Assembly (NCBI RefSeq): GCF_028369105.1
Contig: NZ_JAQNDO010000001.1
Span: forward strand, 4,370,501 to 4,434,500
Reading direction: 5' to 3'
Length of the DNA: 64,000 nucleotides
From: Polyangium mundeleinium
GTDB taxonomy: Bacteria > Myxococcota_A > Polyangia > Polyangiales > Polyangiaceae
Shown here one piece after another: positions 62,384 through 64,000 of the stretch; position 1 is the stretch's first letter, and every line of letters begins with the position of its first letter. Both the position numbers and the translations under genes were made by a program. Under the pieces are notes generated by a model, which saw nothing but the letters and a program-made list of their open reading frames with translations, searched no databases and was not told the DNA's origin.

Positions 62384-62871
62384 GCCGGGCCTGGGGCGGG
62401 GCCTAGCGGGAGCCCGTCTGGCAACCATGGGGACCATCACCACGGTTGCTGCGGACTCCACCGCCGCTCAGGGCGTGGATGCGGCTCGGGGCGCGCGACG
62501 AGTTGTCCTCGTCTACCGCCGCTCGCGCGACGACTCTTCTTCGCCGCGCGACGACTTTTCTTCGCCTCGCGCCAGGGAGGACTCGAGCTCCGACGCCAAG
62601 GTATGGGGGGCGCGCTCTGGCCGTGAGCTGCGCCGATCCCTCAGCTCGCGCGCCGAGATGAACCGAGAGTTCGCCGCATGCCGGCGATCGAGCTCTTGCC
62701 AGGAAGAAGTAGCCCAAGCCCGCGAGGCGAGCTCCCCTGGCGCTTGCAGCAGTAGCCAACGTTCGGCGGGCAGGGTTCTCGCCCGGGGGGTAGAGGTCGC
62801 CGTTCCGACCCGGGTCCTGGGTATGATGAGCTCCCGCGCGCCAGGCGACTCTTCGCGCTGCGCATGCCTGC
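62384..62871. other. Region without a convincing gene
   Basis: Open frames on both strands here are Arg/Ser-rich and lack domain signals or ribosome sites. It contains a 21-base tandem repeat and ends at the IS21-type terminus. Confidence 0.5.
62525..62566. repeat. Two 21-base tandem repeats
   Basis: GCGCGACGACT(C/T)TTCTTCGCC twice in a row (62525-62545, 62546-62566) with one difference. Confidence 0.7.
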
Positions 62872-62944
62872 TGTCAAGCGACAGTAACTTCTGACCCCCT
62901 CACGACAGTAAAACTGACCCCTCCCTGCGCATCGGCTCCAGGTC

Positions 62945-63727
62945 TCACTTCGCGGGAGAGACGCTCCCGCTGAGCAGTCCGGCCTTCTTCTTCTGCTTCA
63001 ACCGGTAACTCTCTCCCGAGAGCATCAGCGTGTGGCTGTGATGCAGCAGTCGGTCGAGGATCGCCGCGGCGAGCACCTCGTCGCCGAAGACCGTTCCCCA
63101 TTGCGTCACCACCTGGTTCGTCGTGATCAGCGTGCTGCTCCTCTCGTACCGCCTTGCGACGAGCTGAAAGAACAGATGCGCGCTTCGTCGCTCGAACGGC
63201 AGGTATCCGACCTCGTCGACGATGAGCAGCTTCGGCTTCGTGTAGAACAACAACCGCTCGGCGAGCTGTCCCTCGGTTTCTGCCCGCGAGAGCGCGGCCA
63301 GCAGCGCCGTGGCACTTGTGAACAGCACCGAGTGCCCCGCCTCCACGACGGCCCTCCCGAGGGCGATCGCCAAATGCGTTTTGCCGACCCCTGGCGGTCC
63401 GAAGATCAATACGTTTTCCGCCTGCGCGATGAAGCGTCCCATGGCCAGCTCTCGCACCAGCTTGTGATCCACCGACGGCTGGAACTTGAAGTCGAAGTCG
63501 TCCAGCGTCTTCACCGTGGGGAAGTGGGCGATCTGGATCCCCATGGCTATGCGCTTCCGTTGCTTCGACCCCACCTCCTCGCGCAGCAGATTGTCGAGGA
63601 AGTCGAGATACGTTGGCTCAGTGCGCGCGGCCTCCGCCAGGAGCGCGTCCAGCCGCTCTGCGACGTAGCCCAGGCGCAGCCGTGTCAGGCTCTCGAACAC
63701 GCGTGCGTGCACGAGGTCGGGGCTCAC
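62945..63727 (-). CDS. istB: IS21 helper ATPase IstB
   Basis: A 260-residue AAA+ transposition helper from GTG 63727, which overlaps the istA stop (GTGA). Start VSPDLVHARVFESLTRLRLG; Walker A FGPPGVGKTHLAIALGRAV; Walker B LLIVDEVGYLPFERRSAHL; sensor STLITTNQVVTQWGTVF; arginine-finger region LDRLLHHSHTLMLSGESYRL. IstB forms decamers that bend target DNA and activate IstA. Confidence 0.95.
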   Translation of the reverse strand: MSPDLVHARVFESLTRLRLGYVAERLDALLAEAARTEPTYLDFLDNLLREEVGSKQRKRIAMGIQIAHFPTVKTLDDFDFKFQPSVDHKLVRELAMGRFIAQAENVLIFGPPGVGKTHLAIALGRAVVEAGHSVLFTSATALLAALSRAETEGQLAERLLFYTKPKLLIVDEVGYLPFERRSAHLFFQLVARRYERSSTLITTNQVVTQWGTVFGDEVLAAAILDRLLHHSHTLMLSGESYRLKQKKKAGLLSGSVSPAK

Positions 63728-64000
63728 GAGGCCACCTCCTCGAGCACGGCCGCGTAATCGGACAGGCGGCGCCCCAGGGCCTCCAGCGGACTCGGAGGCG
63801 GCGTGGAGGTCAAGGGCGCGGGCTGCATGCGCCATAGGCCCTCGTAGTGGGCCTTGTCGATGACGCGCGCGTGCAGCTCGAAGGACCGCTCGTGCCGCGC
63901 GACGAGCACGGCGCCGCAGTAGATGCGCACTTCGCGCTCGCCGAGCGCGACCTCGACGGTATCGCGCACGAGCCGATGCGGGACGCTGTAGCGGACCGTA
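63724..64000 (-). CDS. istA: IS21 transposase IstA, C-terminal part
   Basis: Only the last 90 or so codons are in the window, with the 5' end beyond base 64000. EVALGEREVRIYCGAVLVAR and HERSFELHARVIDKAHYEGL match the C-terminal beta domain that follows the DDE core in IstA, and LEALGRRLSDYAAVLEEVAS ends it. Confidence 0.85.
   Translation of the reverse strand, partial: TVRYSVPHRLVRDTVEVALGEREVRIYCGAVLVARHERSFELHARVIDKAHYEGLWRMQPAPLTSTPPPSPLEALGRRLSDYAAVLEEVAS

Larger units (their letters stand above)
24599..64000. mobile_element. Integrated element in comM (left end; right end beyond window)
   Basis: Bounded on the left by the broken comM and a large serine recombinase. It carries phage/plasmid-type genes (P4/D5 primase-helicase, J-domain protein, sigma-like HTH, MerR-like and XRE regulators), a Tc toxin cargo and two insertion sequences. 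No piece resembling the missing comM ATPase half was found before base 64000, so the element is at least 39.4 kb if it is a single insertion. It might instead be two nested or adjacent islands; no internal attachment site was found. Confidence 0.65.
62872..64000 (-). mobile_element. IS21-family insertion sequence, partial
   Basis: The terminus starts TGTCAAGCGACAGTAACTT at 62872. CGACAGTAA occurs twice (62879 and 62903), as expected of the multiple terminal repeats of IS21. istB is complete and istA runs off the window. Confidence 0.82.

Noticed and set aside
62427..62894. 155-codon plus-strand gene
   Set aside because: Ser/Arg-rich, built partly from a 21-base tandem repeat, and runs into the IS21 terminus.
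24599..64000. Complete prophage
   Set aside because: No capsid, portal, terminase, tail or lysis genes were seen in the 39 kb visible. The lysozyme-like domain is the tip of TcB-TcC, not a free endolysin.

Overview
The window comes from a very GC-rich genome whose gene content points to a myxobacterium, most likely order Polyangiales. The signs are many lipoproteins with Gly/Ser-rich linkers, paralogous Cys-rich repeat lipoproteins, a Ser/Thr kinase, a large hybrid histidine kinase, DUF4139 and PEGA-type secreted proteins, and an FGE-like lipoprotein. No rRNA, tRNA or CRISPR array was seen.

Bases 1 to about 24,600 are ordinary chromosome. In order they hold an FGE-fold lipoprotein, a stand-alone receiver, a translationally coupled pair of M16-like proteins that both appear to lack the zinc site, a 2-oxoglutarate/Fe(II) oxygenase, two tandem Cys-rich lipoproteins, a PEGA/TPR envelope protein, a Ser/Thr kinase, a ferritin-like lipoprotein, an alpha/beta-hydrolase-like protein, a nested palindromic element between convergent genes, a hybrid histidine kinase, a HAD phosphatase, a DUF4139 protein, an ECF sigma factor with a coupled partner and a striking palindrome-bearing direct repeat, and two more lipoproteins.

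At about 24,598 the chromosomal comM/yifB gene is cut inside its Walker A motif. From there to the end of the window the DNA looks like one integrated mobile element of at least 39 kb; the other half of comM is not in the window. The left end carries a large serine recombinase whose frame runs through the junction. Next come a small acidic protein, a MerR-like regulator, a P4/D5-type primase-helicase, a J-domain protein, iteron-like repeats, a sigma-like HTH protein and small phage-like genes.

The main cargo (35,137-50,173) is a Tc toxin: a 2452-residue TcA, a fused TcB-TcC of 2321 residues whose variable C-terminus looks like a GH24 phage-type lysozyme, and a start/stop-coupled lipoprotein that is a good candidate immunity protein. 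I propose this as an antibacterial, peptidoglycan-targeting Tc system, which would suit a bacterial predator.

The rest of the element holds two Cys-rich lipoproteins, a secreted protein followed by a membrane-anchored sigma-like factor with a duplicated 31-base promoter-like sequence, five consecutive small DNA-binding-type genes, an IS66 element between the two halves of a broken lipoprotein gene, an XRE regulator, and the end of an IS21-family element (istB and the C-terminus of istA) at the right edge.
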